A program made the position numbers and the translations under genes. Shown in pieces: positions 35,105 through 47,474 of a DNA stretch of 64,000 nucleotides; the first letter of the stretch is position 1, and the number at the start of each line of letters is the position of its first letter. The notes under the pieces are model-generated. The model worked only from the letters and a program-made list of their open reading frames with translations, was not told the DNA's origin and searched no databases. Origin of the DNA: Urechis unicinctus (taxonomy: Eukaryota > Annelida > Polychaeta > Xenopneusta > Urechidae); the NCBI GenBank assembly GCA_034190875.2, contig CM067356.1:23030307-23094306 (forward strand), given 5' to 3'.

Positions 35105-36275
35105 AGAGTGACTGGATTTCTTCACGATGAAGTCAAGACATCGCATGGGAATGATCAGGTAGTTTCAGGACACCATATTAAATTGTTCAGGTAATGTCAA
35201 GACATCGTATGGCAATGATCAGGTTGCTCCAGGACACCATAGTAAATTGTTCAGGTAATGTCAAGACATCGTATGGCAATGATCAGGTAGTTTATTGAAT
35301 TGTTCAGGTAATGTCAGAGTACTTGTCAGGACATCGTATGGCAATGATCAGGTAGCTCCAGGATACCATAGTAAATTGTTCAGGTAATGTCAGAGTACTT
35401 GTCAGGGCATCGTTTGGGAATGATCAGGTAGCTTCAGTACACCATATTAAATTGTTCAGGTAATGTCAGGACATCGTATGGCAATGATCAGGTAGTTTCA
35501 GGACACCATATTGAATTGTTCAGGTAATGTCAAGATATCGTATGGCAAATGATCAGGTATTGAATTTTCAGGACATCATACTTGTGAATCGTTGTTCAGG
35601 TACTCCAGTCACCAGATAAATTGTTCGTAATGGAGTACTTGTCAGGGCAATGATCAGGTAGTTTCAGGACATCATATTGAATTGTTCAGGTAATGTCAGG
35701 ACATCGTATGGCAATGATCAGGTAGTTTCAGGACACCATATTGAATTGTTCAGGTAATGTCAAGATATCGCATGGCAATGATCAAGTAGTTTCAGGACAT
35801 CATATTGAATTGTTCAGGTGTGATATGGCAATGATCAGGTTACTCCAGGATACCATAGTAAATTGTTCAGGTAATGTCAGAGTACTTGTCAGGGCATCGT
35901 TTGGGAATGATCAGGTAACTTCGTTTGGTAATGAACAGGTAGTTTCAGGACACCATATTGAATTGTTCAGGTAATGTCAGATATCGTATGGCAATGATCA
36001 GGTAGTTTCAGGACACCATATTGAATTGTTCAGGTAATGTCAAGATATCGTATGGCAATGATCAAGTAGTTTCAGGACATCATATTGAATTGTTCATGTG
36101 ATGTCAAAACATCGTTTGGTAATGAACAGGTAGTTTCAGGACACCATATTGAATTGTTCAGGTTATGTCAAGACATCGTTTGGGAATGATCAGGTAGCTT
36201 CAGGACACCATATTAAATTGTTCAGGTAATGTCAGGACATCGTATGGCATTGATCAGGTAGTTTCAGGACGTGAG
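35105..36275. repeat. 64-bp minisatellite built from two 32-bp half units
   Basis: The unit is CAGGTAATGTCAAGACATCG plus TATGGCAATGAT (32 bp), followed by CAGGTAGTTTCAGGACACCA plus TATTGAATTGTT (32 bp). The halves align along their length, so this is a dimeric higher-order repeat of a 32-bp monomer, about 18 dimers with local deletions and half-unit slips. Each half starts with CAG|GTA, a weak splice-donor resemblance. Confidence 0.95.
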
Positions 36276-36349
36276 AAGAAACCGTTATTACCTGAGTGAC
36301 ATCATTGGCGACGGAATTAAGGTTCTGTCCGAAATTAATTGAACTGTTT
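36276..36349. other. Short unique spacer
   Basis: Nothing recognised between the two arrays. Confidence 0.5.
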
Positions 36350-36870
36350 GAACCCAGCTTGTGACAATTCACAGTGCCTTCTTTACAGCTTGTGACCATT
36401 CACAGCGCCTTCTTTACAGCTTGTGACAATTCCCTGTGCCTTCTTTACAGCTTGTGACAATTCGCAGTGCCTTCTTTACAGCTTGTGACCATTCACAGCG
36501 CCTTCTTTACAGCTTGTGACCATACACAGCGCCTTCTTTACGGCTTGTGACAATTCGCAGCGCCTTCTTTACAGCTTGTGACCATACACAGCGCCTTCTT
36601 TACAGCTTGTGACCATACACAGCGCCTTCTTTACAGCTTGTGACCATACACAGCGCCTTCTTTACAGCTTGTGACCATACACAGCGCCTTCTTTACGGCT
36701 TGTGACCATTCACAGCGCCTTCTTTACAGCTTGTGACCATACACAGCGCCTTCTTTACAGCTTGTGACCATACACAGCGCCTTCTTTACGGCTTGTGACC
36801 ATACACAGCGCCTTCTTTACAGCTTGTGACCATACACAGCGCCTTCTTTACGGCTTGTGACCATTCACAT
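36350..36870. repeat. 31-bp minisatellite
   Basis: About 16-17 copies of CTTGTGACCATACACAGCGC plus CTTCTTTACAG, very homogeneous (anchors at 36361 and 36392). Variants are ATTCACAGTGC and TTTACGG. No spacers separate units, so it is not a CRISPR array. Confidence 0.97.
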
Positions 36871-37629
36871 GCGGTCATTTCTGTCATCGACTCTTTCATC
36901 TAAGCACGTCTTTCAAATCTCTCCCAGAGGTATCTTTCTTTTCGCCTGGTCTTATAATTTTTCAAGTGATATCTCCATTTACCATCTTTTCTAATCACTT
37001 CTCATTTAATCTCTCTATTTCTCATCTGATTTCACCATTTCGAGCCTCGTTGCATCCCTCTGACATGTCATCGTGCGATAACATGTTCATAAAACCTCAT
37101 CGACCAAACATTCTTAGAAAATTTCAGCTCACCTTCCTTTATCTGCCAAACCTCCCCCTTAATCACACCTACCCCCACCCCCCCCCCCCCCCCACCCAAT
37201 CCTCTCTCTTTCTACCCACTCTGACTCACCAACCATCACACCTTGACGTCCACCGCGTCAAACGACGCACGTTAGCGCGTTGCCAACGCGTCACCACTCG
37301 GTCAGTCCAGACCTTATGGATGAGGAGTATGTCATGACCGCCTCGATCTGGGCCACCACGCCACCACCTGCCGTTCGCCACTTCCTTCTTCCTGGAGGTG
37401 ACAAAATCTTCTCCTTCCGCTTAACGCGCTAAATGGAAACTCCATTAAAAGGTTGTCAGTTCGACACATTAATGACCAAGCCAACTGTAGTCCAGGCAAC
37501 GGTGCCAGCGTGTGATTTCCGCCTTGGTTTTCAGAGACTTAAAGGAGGCTGGAACTTTCACCTAGAAGATTATTTCTATTAGCATTGGGTCGCTAGTTTT
37601 TATATAAAAAGTACACCATTTACTGATGC
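36871..37629. other. Unique sequence with a poly-C tract
   Basis: Contains C16 at 37178-37193 and the palindrome CGCGTTG-C-CAACGCG at 37276-37290. The 123-codon plus frame at 36966-37337 runs through the poly-C and has no known motif. Confidence 0.5.
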
Positions 37630-37692
37630 CAAGTCTACTTCTACTATTACTGCCACAGCCGCCAAAATGACAAGTGTTACTACTACCAATCT

Positions 37693-37787
<95 letters not shown>

Positions 37788-37789
37788 TA

Positions 37790-37828
<39 letters not shown>

Positions 37829-37857
37829 AACTTCTACTACTACCACTACTTATACTT

Positions 37858-37894
<37 letters not shown>

Positions 37895-37966
37895 CACTAC
37901 TAATACTTCTACTATTACTACTACTACTACTACTACTACTACTACCACTACTAATACTTCTACTAT

Positions 37967-37998
<32 letters not shown>

Positions 37999-38017
37999 AT
38001 ACTTCTACTATTACTAT

Positions 38018-38049
<32 letters not shown>

Positions 38050-38500
38050 ATACTTCTACTAATACTACTGCTACTACCACTACTAATAATTCTACTACCA
38101 CTACTGCTACTACTTTTACTATTGCAATCACTACTTCTACAACAACAACAACAACTACAACTACTGCTATTTCTATAACTTCTTCTATGATTATATTGTA
38201 ATTATTACTATTGTTACTGTTGTATTGTCACTACAACTGCTGCTACTTATACTTCTTGTATTATTTTGACTTCTTTTTATGTTGTTATATATGTTATTAC
38301 TACCACTACTATTGCTATTGCTGCTACTGCTACTACTACCACTACTATTGCTATTGCTGCCACTGCTACTACTACCACTACTATTGCTATTGCTGCCACT
38401 GCTACTACTACCACTGCTACTACTGCGACCACAACACTACTACTACTACTACACTGCTGCTGCTACTACTACTACTACTGCTGCTACTATTAGTAGTATT
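37630..38500. repeat. (ACT)n trinucleotide repeat with 36-bp inner units
   Basis: About 560 bp of ACT/ACC/AAT triplets (37675-38190), a short interruption, then 38215-38500. A 36-bp block ACTACTACCACTACTATTGC plus TATTGCTGCCACTGCT repeats three times at about 38297-38412. Poly-Thr, poly-Leu, poly-Tyr and opposite-strand poly-Val/Ser frames are all open because of the triplet period. Confidence 0.97.
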
Positions 38501-41500
38501 ATTATACGCTGTTTATATATATCATTACTGCGCCATTGCTGCAACCAATCTCATCCACTACCGCGTAGATATGAGCCCCCCGGATGAGCCCCTGTTCACT
38601 CAGTGCCTCGGATTATTTTCAGGGGCTGACTTGCTATGGCCTTCCATTTCGGTGATAGCACTTAATATAGTGATGTGGGCCATGAATTTGTTCCAAGTTT
38701 GACCATCGTCTATACCAATGATTTGATCACTAACTAGCGCGTGGCAGGGGCTGTTACAAACACCAACCTATTGTATCATTTCCTTTACCTCTACGTGTCC
38801 GTATCAGCCTCCTTCTCAGCAGCTCCAATTACCCACGACCTGACATACATTTGCCTTTGCCCGCCTGCATCCCATCTCCTCATATATAACATCATATCGT
38901 GTGTATACCATCATGACGAGCGCTATCACATTCAATCCTGACTTCCCGGACCGTGTCATAAAATTAAAAGATGTTCCTTTTTTACAGCGCCTTCGTTCAC
39001 TGGAACAACCCCCACGGCCCTCATATATACCGCGACGGCGAACTAACACTCATGGCAATATCGCCATATATAGCGACACACGCAATACACTAATACAAAA
39101 AAACCCAAAAGCATTGTCTGTGAATAATTAAGCTCACGGCAAGGTTCGTTAGACACCTGGAAGGTGTTCGTAAAGGGGGGCCTGGATAATTGTTACAACC
39201 TATCTGCTCGGGGTCATATTTCCTTTTTATCATGGGGAATTAGCGTACCTGCTCCATCAACAAAAGACCTAATGCTGCCTGCGATTGCAACTATTTCACG
39301 CTGTTACACCCCTGTGTTTTTACCACAACCTCGTTTGGGAGTCCAGGGTCGCTGTCATCCCGTGATGTATCGAGCTTTCTCGTCTAAACTCTCACTCACC
39401 CACTTTCGTGCAAATTTGAGACATGTAAACTGAGGTAAAGCAACGATTAAACCATTGTCTCCGATGCATCCTTTTCCTCGTCCTGTCAGCCGTCAAGCTG
39501 TGACAATAGGCGCGTTATTCTGGCGAGCTTCATGCGTGCTATGGCGCCATTGGAGGCTAATATATAAGGGAAATGGTCGTGCGTCCTGGGGACAAATCGC
39601 GCGATTGTTTTCACATCCGGGACACTTGGGGAGCGACAATCCGTGACCTGTTTCCGGTATGTCATGCATGGATCTGTTTTTTATGTTTTGACAGGATACG
39701 AGCTAAGGAAACCATCGGCTTTATTTCATTGTAAGTGGAAACAAAAAGTCACTGGTCACAGGAGAAGAGAGCCTAAAAGATTTGCGATAAATCTTCCTCG
39801 ACATGATGCAAATCTCGCGTGAAGCTCGCTTCTTTCTCGCGATACCTGGAAGGAAGTTATTTGCTATCACCACAGGGGACAGAAATTGCAAGTTACCTGC
39901 CTGGCAAGAAACCATTCATCAAGTATATATGTTAGGATGCTTGGCTGCTATGGCCATCTATCACAGTGCAAGCGGCGCTCCTTTCCGCGATGCAGGTGCT
40001 TCGAAATCAATAAAAGTCCTTACAAGACGTTCACCTAGCGGTCCCTGTCGTGTGTCGATGCTTTTTCAAATGTAGATATATTATCGCTTCCAATGCAACT
40101 CACTATTAAGTAACATGAATGGAAGCTAGCCGTGATTAATTGCTGATTAAACGTCGGACCATCGCTATTAACAGGTGTGATGGATGCCGGTAGGGGGCAT
40201 CTAGCACTATATGAAGCATGCATCATGCTAGCTTGTGGCATTGTTCAAACACATTTATCGTGTACAGTTGCCAGTATCCTTGCCGGCTGGCACACCTGAT
40301 CCCGTGCCTGAGACCCACTCCATCACACGTCTGCCCCCGCTCGCTCTCTCGGTCCCACATGACAGTCCGAGTAATCAAACTTCTACAATCTCTCTTATTA
40401 AACCAAATATTTGACCAAGCTTCTAGTCGCCAGAGGGCGTTGTTGTTGTGGCACACCACGCATGACCCTTCGCCTATCGCGTGAACACAGCGCTAATTGA
40501 CGAGACTTTGCTAGGAACTTCAGACACGTAGGGAATTACTTCTCCTGGGCCCTATCTTTTTTTATAATTTGCTATGGAACGCCTCGTAGAAACAATTTGG
40601 TCGCTTGGAGCAGGGTGTTTTTATTGGTGTCACTCTTTAGCGAATGCCGTGTTAAGGGGGCCGAGAATGTTGGATCTCACTGTAAATTATCTTCAAAGTT
40701 AACTGAGGGGTGCTGTTACAATAACAGTATAAATTTTCCGAAATATGAAATATATATATGAATAAATATATATTTAATGACATGAGTCAAGTGAGTTATT
40801 TTTCACCACGGCCCTGGGGCACTGATGTGAGCAGTAAGTGATGACATGGACAAAGTATCACACTTTGAATTTTCGGAGCGGGAACGGTGTAAATGTCAGA
40901 ATTGTATGCCAAATAGGCAATAAAATGTCGAGGGATTGAGACAAATACCTTCAATATACCTGTTTATACGCGACATACGGCGGAGACGGATCGGTGCAGA
41001 TTTTCGCGACATTAAAACGCCGATATATTGCCGACATGAGCGTGTGGTTATGCCTGTATTATTGTTGTTTATGCGGACAACTCCAATGCGTTGATACGCA
41101 AGTTTTATTTAGAGATATTGGGTCATAAATGGTTGTTGAGCCGATTGAGCTGAGAACAGACGCTGGCGCCTCGTGCCACCCCCGGGTGCACGACCGGCGG
41201 CGCCACGCTACCGTAGTTTGTGGGACCATCGCGCCACACTGACAACTGAGAACTCAAAACACAACACTTCAGCCAGCATCCCTCGCGCGTCTAGCAGCGG
41301 TTCCGTCGGTTTGCTCACTCAAGACATTTCGCTGAGAGAACCACTTTTTCCGGCATGTTTTGAAAACTGAGAATGTTTATTACCAAGGCCCCATGCTGAA
41401 AGACCTTGTATGTTTTGACAACAAGCTGTCGGTTTCCATAAAGTTGACAAGTCTATTCCCCTAAATATTTTCCAACAGGGCTGTCGGGACATTTCCCGCG

Positions 41501-41745
41501 CTAAGTAAAAGTCGTCTGCTTACTGCGTTCTCATGCCAGCGAGGCGTCAAAGAGGCAGAGGGAGCAGACTTGAGATGGGTTAAAAACTGGCAGACGGACT
41601 CGGATACTGAATGCGACTGAATAACTCATCTGATGTGCTGATCAATCAAATACTCAGGCAGCAGGAGCAGATGTTTTAAAACAAGAATTCGTCAAAAGTC
41701 TACCGCCTAAAATCACTGTTATTCACAGAGACGTGAAACAAATGC
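38501..41745. other. Long unique island, no gene recognised
   Basis: About 3.2 kb of mixed sequence. AATCGCGCGATT at 39595-39606 is a perfect 12-bp palindrome. CCGGTAGGGGGCA at 40187-40199 matches 12 of 13 CTCF core positions, and a second, weaker match (TCGCCAGAGGGCG) is at about 40427-40439. TATATAAG at 39561 has no convincing promoter partner. Open frames of up to 90 codons are unremarkable. Confidence 0.45.
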
Positions 41746-41773
41746 CTCTCTCTCTCTCCGCCCGCTCTCACTC

Positions 41774-41853
<80 letters not shown>
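41746..41853. repeat. (CT)n microsatellite
   Basis: Near-pure CT dinucleotides after a degenerate start. On the plus strand it is the pyrimidine counterpart of the GA repeat at the left end. Confidence 0.97.
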
Positions 41854-41859
<6 letters not shown>

Positions 41860-42410
41860 ACTTTAATAATTTATGAAATAGAACCCCCTTGCTACATATA
41901 CCTTTCCAACTCTCACCATATCATCACCACGTCATATTGCCGTCGCAAGCGCATGGTACAAGACTATCGGCTTCATCATGGCGTCCAATCATGCAAGTGA
42001 TGGAATGGGAAAACCGGAAGACGATATTGGCGGAAGTGGCAGGTCGAGTCTGTGTTGCGGCTCCAAGGTGTGAGCATGGAGGAGACCGACCACACGCACC
42101 AGTCTAAACACACCAACAGCTGCCAGCCTCACTGACGCCCCCTATATTCTCCCCCACAACTCCCCCTTCCCCATCCCGACCCACACTCCCACACCTCCAC
42201 ACCCCTATACGTCAGCATCAGTCTGATATACTGCCACATATGTGTAACTTTATGTTGATTGAAAAAGAGTCGTTTCTTTAATGCTTGAATTCTGCAAGCA
42301 TATCGGTGCCTCTTTGAGGAGCGGAGAAGTGTCAGTGATATGATGGTGAAGCTTAAGCATGATAAGCACGGAAAAATGATACCGCTTTCTTCACTGAACT
42401 GAGCAAAATA
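41854..42410. other. Unique sequence, no gene recognised
   Basis: No repeat, no recognisable coding motif. Confidence 0.5.
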
Positions 42411-42508
42411 TGTGTGCGTGTATGTGTGTGTTCGCGCGCGCGGGTGTGTGTGTGCGTGTGAGTGTGGTGCGTGTGTGAGAGAGAGAGTGTGTGTGTGTGT
42501 GTGTGTGT
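42411..42508. repeat. Alternating GT/GC tract
   Basis: (TG)n with a central CGCGCGCGCG and a short GAGAGAGAG. Alternating purine-pyrimidine with CG steps is a classic Z-DNA-prone composition. Confidence 0.93.
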
Positions 42509-42545
42509 AAATGTGTACATACATATACATACATACATACATACA

Positions 42546-42579
<34 letters not shown>

Positions 42580-42644
42580 CATGCATACATATATACATAT
42601 ACATACATACAATACATACATACATACATACATACATACATACA

Positions 42645-42678
<34 letters not shown>

Positions 42679-42878
42679 CATGCATACATATATACATACA
42701 TACATACAAGCATACATACACATACATGCATACATATATACATACATACATACAAGCATACATACATACATACATACATACATACATACATACATACATA
42801 CATACATACATACATACATACATACATACATACATACATACATACATACATACATACATACATACATACATACATACG
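42509..42878. repeat. (CATA)n tetranucleotide microsatellite
   Basis: About 90 ACAT units with repeated interruptions (ACATATATACATGCATAC, ACAAGCATAC). Open frames of 120-260 residues on both strands are translations of it. Confidence 0.98.
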
Positions 42879-43261
42879 ATGAGACTGAGGACAACACCAG
42901 ACCGCACCCCCCACCCCCCTCCCACCTTATCATCGTCCGCCAAGAAACTTTCTGTCCAGTGCTGATCAATGTTGCATGGTTTCGCAAGAAGAATCCGCGG
43001 CAAGAAGTCATCCATATTTCATTAGTTTACAATGGGTTATAGGCCTTACGAGGACCTACAGAGGACTGGGTGAGATCAGGAGGCCGTCCGTGCAGGTGCA
43101 ATCAGTAGTAAGGTGTCACTAATTAACATGGAAGGTGTTGCATTCCTCGCATGGTGTGAGCTAGTCTCAGGGGAGAAATATTCGCGCACGGTGTAAGTCC
43201 CAGCAGGCAGGATTCTTAGTTTAATCATAGTTCTCTGGTTGAGGTCAGGGTGGTAACCGAC
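42879..43261. other. Unique sequence, no gene recognised
   Basis: Nothing recognised. Confidence 0.5.
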
Positions 43262-44400
43262 TCTCCAACTGACTCACTCACTGACTCACTCACTCACTGA
43301 CAGACCGTCAGACTCACTTACTTGTTCACTAACTCACTGACTGGCATACTCACTCCTGTTTAATCATTGACCCACCCACCCACACACACACTTACTTACA
43401 AACTCACTTAATCACTGATCCACACACTTACTCACATACTCACTTAATCACTGATACACACACTCACTTACATACTCACTTAATCACTGATCCACGCACT
43501 CACTTACATACTCACTTAATCACTGATCCACAAACTTACTCACATACTCACCTAATCACTGATACACACACTCACTTTCATACTCACTTAATCAACGATC
43601 CACACACTTACTCAAATACTTACTTAATCACACACTCCATCACACCAATCACCCAATTACATAATCATTAATCTTTTGTGCACACAATCATTCACTTACC
43701 TAGTCACTAAATCTTTTGTTCCACACAATTATTCGCGTACTCAGTCACTGTTTAATTGTTCAAACTCACTTAATCGCGTACTCACTCAATGTTTGATCCA
43801 CAAACTCACTTTCATGTTCACTTAATCTTTGATCCACACACTCACTCACTGTCATGCTCACTAAATCTTTAATCCACACACTCGCTCACTGTCATGCTCA
43901 CTCAATCTTTGATCCACGCACTCACTTTCAAGCTCACTCAATCTTTGATCCACGCACTCACTTTCATGCTCACTCAATCTTTGATCCACGCACTCACTTT
44001 CAAGCTCACTCAATCTTTGATCCACACACTCGCTCACTTTCATGCTCACTCAATCTTTGATCCGCTCACTCACTTTCATGCTCACTTAATCTTTGATCCG
44101 CACACTCGCTCATTTTTATGCTCACTAAATATTTGATCCACACAATCACTCACATGCTCCACACACTTTAGGCAATACACTCAATCTCACACAATCGCTC
44201 ACTCACTTTCATGCTCACTATATCTTCGATCAACATACTCACTCACTTACATACTCACTCGCTCATTTTTAACCACTGTCTCACTCATTCTTTCATCCGC
44301 ACAATCACTACACTTTGAAGAATACTGTATTTAAATCTTCGATCAACATACTCACTCACTTACATACTCAATTAATATTTTAACCACTGTCTCAAACAAG
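43262..44400. repeat. 36-bp minisatellite
   Basis: A degenerate CTCACTCACTGA start leads into 36-bp units. The left half is CACTTAATCACTGATCCACA with CTCACTTACATA (anchors at 43443, 43479, 43515). The middle and right are CTCAATCTTTGATCCACGCA with CTCACTTTCAAG (anchors at 43940, 43976). The right edge is degraded after about 44330. Twelve-residue open frames on both strands follow from the period. Confidence 0.94.
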
Positions 44401-45060
44401 TGATTAACATCATCCCGAAACTGCGACCGAGTCAGCAGGTGAAGACCTATCCTGTCATTTGCCTAGTGCTTCCATTGTGTCATCTAAACTACTCCTGCTT
44501 CAATCCCGGTTTCTGCTGAGACCACCCGCCCACCACTTGACATCAGAGAGGTCCGAAACTGGAACGAGTTATACAGAGACCCTCATAAGATGCGCTCGCA
44601 TGGTTCATGGAGATATGTCCATCGACAATTCCATTGCTGTCATGATGCACCTTCGCCTGCTTTCCTCCCGTATTCTATTTGGCTTAACCCGCCCACCACT
44701 TGGACATCAGAGAGATGTCAAGAGCAACATTTATACAAAGATGAGCTCTATAAGATGCACTCGCATGGTTAAGTGGAGATATGTCACATCGACAATCTAA
44801 TCCCAAGTCTGATCCGTGAACACCTTCGCCAGTGTTGAAAAGAGCGCATCATTATTTAATTTACTCACCAAAACTTTATACTTGATTGCTGGAAGCGACC
44901 GCTAGGTGGTACTGACGTCGTCTTATTTGCGCACCACACGTACAATCAGACTTTTTGCGCCGATATTGATCCGTGCACCTGATGCAGTGTATGAAAAGAG
45001 CGCATCAATTCATATAAACTCTTCACCTGTCGACTTAAACGAGACTGTTAACATATAGAG
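44401..45060. repeat. Diverged tandem duplications of about 160 bp
   Basis: ACCCGCCCACCACTTG starts at 44524 and 44687 (163 bp apart). Both copies continue with CATCAGAGAG, TAAGATGC(G/A)CTCGCATGG and GGAGATATGTC. A second pair around GATCCGTG and GAAAAGAGCGCATCA starts at about 44811 and 44968 (about 157 bp apart). The 113-codon plus frame at 44459-44800 crosses the first duplication and shows no known domain. Confidence 0.8.
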
Positions 45061-45099
45061 ACCCTTGTACTAAGTCGGTGAACTCTTCAGATCTAGACC

Positions 45100-45445
45100 G
45101 CGCGCAGCAATCCATGTGTCACCATAACGAGGTGACCAGTTAACTCAGATCAACATGCTATTTGTCGATCTACAAGGTGTCAAGATGAAACTACAAGAAC
45201 GCGGTTAACACACAGCCGTGATGGAGGACGGGTGCGTCAAGACGCAGTACCGCCTTCTCGACTGGTATCGCGCATCGATTTCACGCGCTTTGAAATACGG
45301 ACGCATCGGAGCATGTTGTGCTAGTTGGTGTCAGCACGAAGCTGGTAAAGCCGCGCGCAGCTGATACCATAACGAGGTGATATAGTCCTCAGATCAACAT
45401 GCTATTTTGTCGATCTACAAGGTGTCAAGATGAAACTACGCTCGT
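45100..45445. repeat. Duplicated segment of about 90 bp, 245 bp apart
   Basis: CCATAACGAGGTGA, CAGATCAACATGCTATTT and GTCGATCTACAAGGTGTCAA occur in the same order near 45122 and again near 45367. Identity is high, so this is a recent local duplication. Confidence 0.9.
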
Positions 45446-45616
45446 AACAGTGCTAATAGAATCGTCCAAACGCAGGCTGCGACGGCAGACGGCAGTGAAA
45501 TGCTAACAAGAACATAGCTCAATGTAAAACGACCGGTTGGATTGTCAATACCTGGAGACCGGTTCCAAGTGACACGGCCTTTTTTCAGCGTTGGCATCAG
45601 TTTCTGTACAAAATCG
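45446..45616. other. Short unique spacer
   Basis: Nothing recognised. Confidence 0.5.
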
Positions 45617-45760
45617 CATAGAGCGGGAGCTTACCAATTATCCTCCAATGTTAGAGCGGGAGCTTACCAATTATCCTCCAATGTTAGAGTGGGAGCACCA
45701 TGTTAGATTATCCTCCAAAGTTAGTGGGAGCTTACCAATTATCCTAATGTTAGACACGGG
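45617..45760. repeat. 33-bp minisatellite, small left block
   Basis: GAGCGGGAGCTTACCAATTA plus TCCTCCAATGTTA starts at 45621 and 45654, with broken copies to about 45755. It aligns with the main 33-bp array that starts near 45880. Confidence 0.93.
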
Positions 45761-45812
45761 ACATAAACAAGATATCCTGGTGCGATCCCCTTAAGTGGCA
45801 GCTGTGTGTGGT

Positions 45813-45836
45813 GGGGGGGGGGGGGGGGGGGGGGGG
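45813..45836. repeat. Poly-G tract (24 nt)
   Basis: The longest uninterrupted G run in the window. It lies between the two blocks of the 33-bp minisatellite. Confidence 0.95.
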
Positions 45837-45879
45837 TCGGGTTAGGGGGGGTTATTAGCTATCCCGGATGAAGATGCGC

Positions 45880-47460
45880 CAAGTGTGCGAGTTTTATGAG
45901 CGTCCTGCCATCACAAGGAAACTTACTGATTGTCCTGTCGTTTTAGAGGGTGGGAGTTTACCAATTTCCTGTCATGTTAGAATGTTAGAATGGCATATTA
46001 GAGTGGGAATTTACTGATTGTCATGCCATGTTAGAGTGCGAGTTTACTGATTGTCCTGCCAGTCAGAGTGGGAACTTGATGATTGTCCTGCCATGTCAGG
46101 GTGGGAGTTTACTGATTTTCCTGCCATGTTAGAGTGGGAGTTTACTGATTGTCCTGCCATGTCAGAGTGGGAGTTTACTGATTGCCATGTTAGAATGGGA
46201 GTTAACTGATTGTCCTGCCATGTCAGGATGGGAGTTTACTGATTTTCCTGCCATGTTAGGATGGGAGTTACTGATTGTCATGCCATGTCAGAGTGGGAGT
46301 TTACTGATTGTCATGCCATGTCAGAGTGGGAGTTTACTGATTTTCATGCCATGACAGAGTGGGAGTTTACTGATTGTTACTGATTGTTAAAGTGCCAGTT
46401 GTTAGTCCTGCCAGTTAACTGATTTACTGATTTTTCATGCCATGTTAGGATGGGGAGTTACTGATTGTCATGCCATGTCAGAGTGGGAGTTTACTGATTG
46501 TCCTGCCATGTTAGAGTGGAGTTTACTGATTGTCATGCCATGTCAGAGTGGGAGTTTACTGATTGTCATGCCATGTCAGAGTGGGAGTTTACTGATTTTC
46601 ATGCCATGACAGAGTGGGAGTTTACTGATTGTCCTGCCATGTTAGAGTGGGAGTTAACTGATTGTCCTGCCATGTTAGGATGGGAGTTACTGATTTTCAT
46701 GCCATGACAGAGTGGGAGTTTACTGATTGTCATGCCATGTCATGATGGGACTTTACTGATTGTCAGGCCTTGTCAGAGTGGGAATTTACTGATTTTCCTG
46801 CCATGTCAGAGTGGGAATTTACTGATTGTCCTGCCATGTCAGGATGGGAACTTGATGATTGTCCTGCCATGCCAGAATGGGAGTTCAATGATTTTCCTGC
46901 CATGTTAGAGTGGGAGTTTACTGATTGTCATGCCATGTCAGAGTGGGAGATTAATGATTTTCCTGCCATGTCAGAGTGAGAGTTTACTAATTGTCCTACC
47001 ATGTCAGGGTTGGAGTTTACTGATTGTCATGCCATGTCAGAGTGGGAACTTGATGATTGTCCTGCCATGTCAGGGTGGGAGCATACTGATTTTCCTGCCA
47101 TGTCAGGGTGGGAGTTTACTGATTGTCCTGCCATGTCAGGGTGGGAGTTAGCTGATTGTCCTACCATGTCAGGGTGGGAGTTTACTGATTGTCTTGCCAT
47201 GTCAGAGGGGGAGTTTACTAATTGTCCTACCATGTCAGGGTTGGAGTTTACTGATTGTTATGCCATATCAGAGGGGGAGTTTACTAATGGTCTTGCGACG
47301 TTAGAGTTGGAGGTTAGTGGCGGTCGTGCCATGTATACATGGAACTTACTGTTGGTCCTGCCTTGTTCTAGTGGAAGGCTAATGAATGTCCTGCAATGTT
47401 AGAGAGGGAGCTTGCCGGTGATCTTGTCATGTAAGAGATAAAGTGGAGGCTAACTGGTGG
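45880..47460. repeat. 33-bp minisatellite, main block
   Basis: About 46 units of CCTGCCATGTCAGAGTGGGA plus GTTTACTGATTGT, with interchangeable variants (TTAGAGTGGGAG, CAGGGTGGGAG, TTTTCATGCC, AACTTGATGATTG). The right edge is degraded. Open frames with 11-residue repeats, such as WEFTDCHAMSE at 47001-47402 plus, are period artefacts and are interrupted by unit-length slips. Confidence 0.96.
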
Positions 47461-47474
47461 TCCTGCAATGTTAT

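Noticed and set aside
39541-39600. TATA promoter at TATATAAG (39561)
   Set aside because: The inverted CCAAT lies only about 10 bp upstream, which is not normal promoter spacing, and there is no donor or open exon downstream.
42129-42914. 261-codon minus frame
   Set aside because: Mostly (CATA)n translated as Met-Tyr-Val-Cys; the remainder has no recognisable motif.
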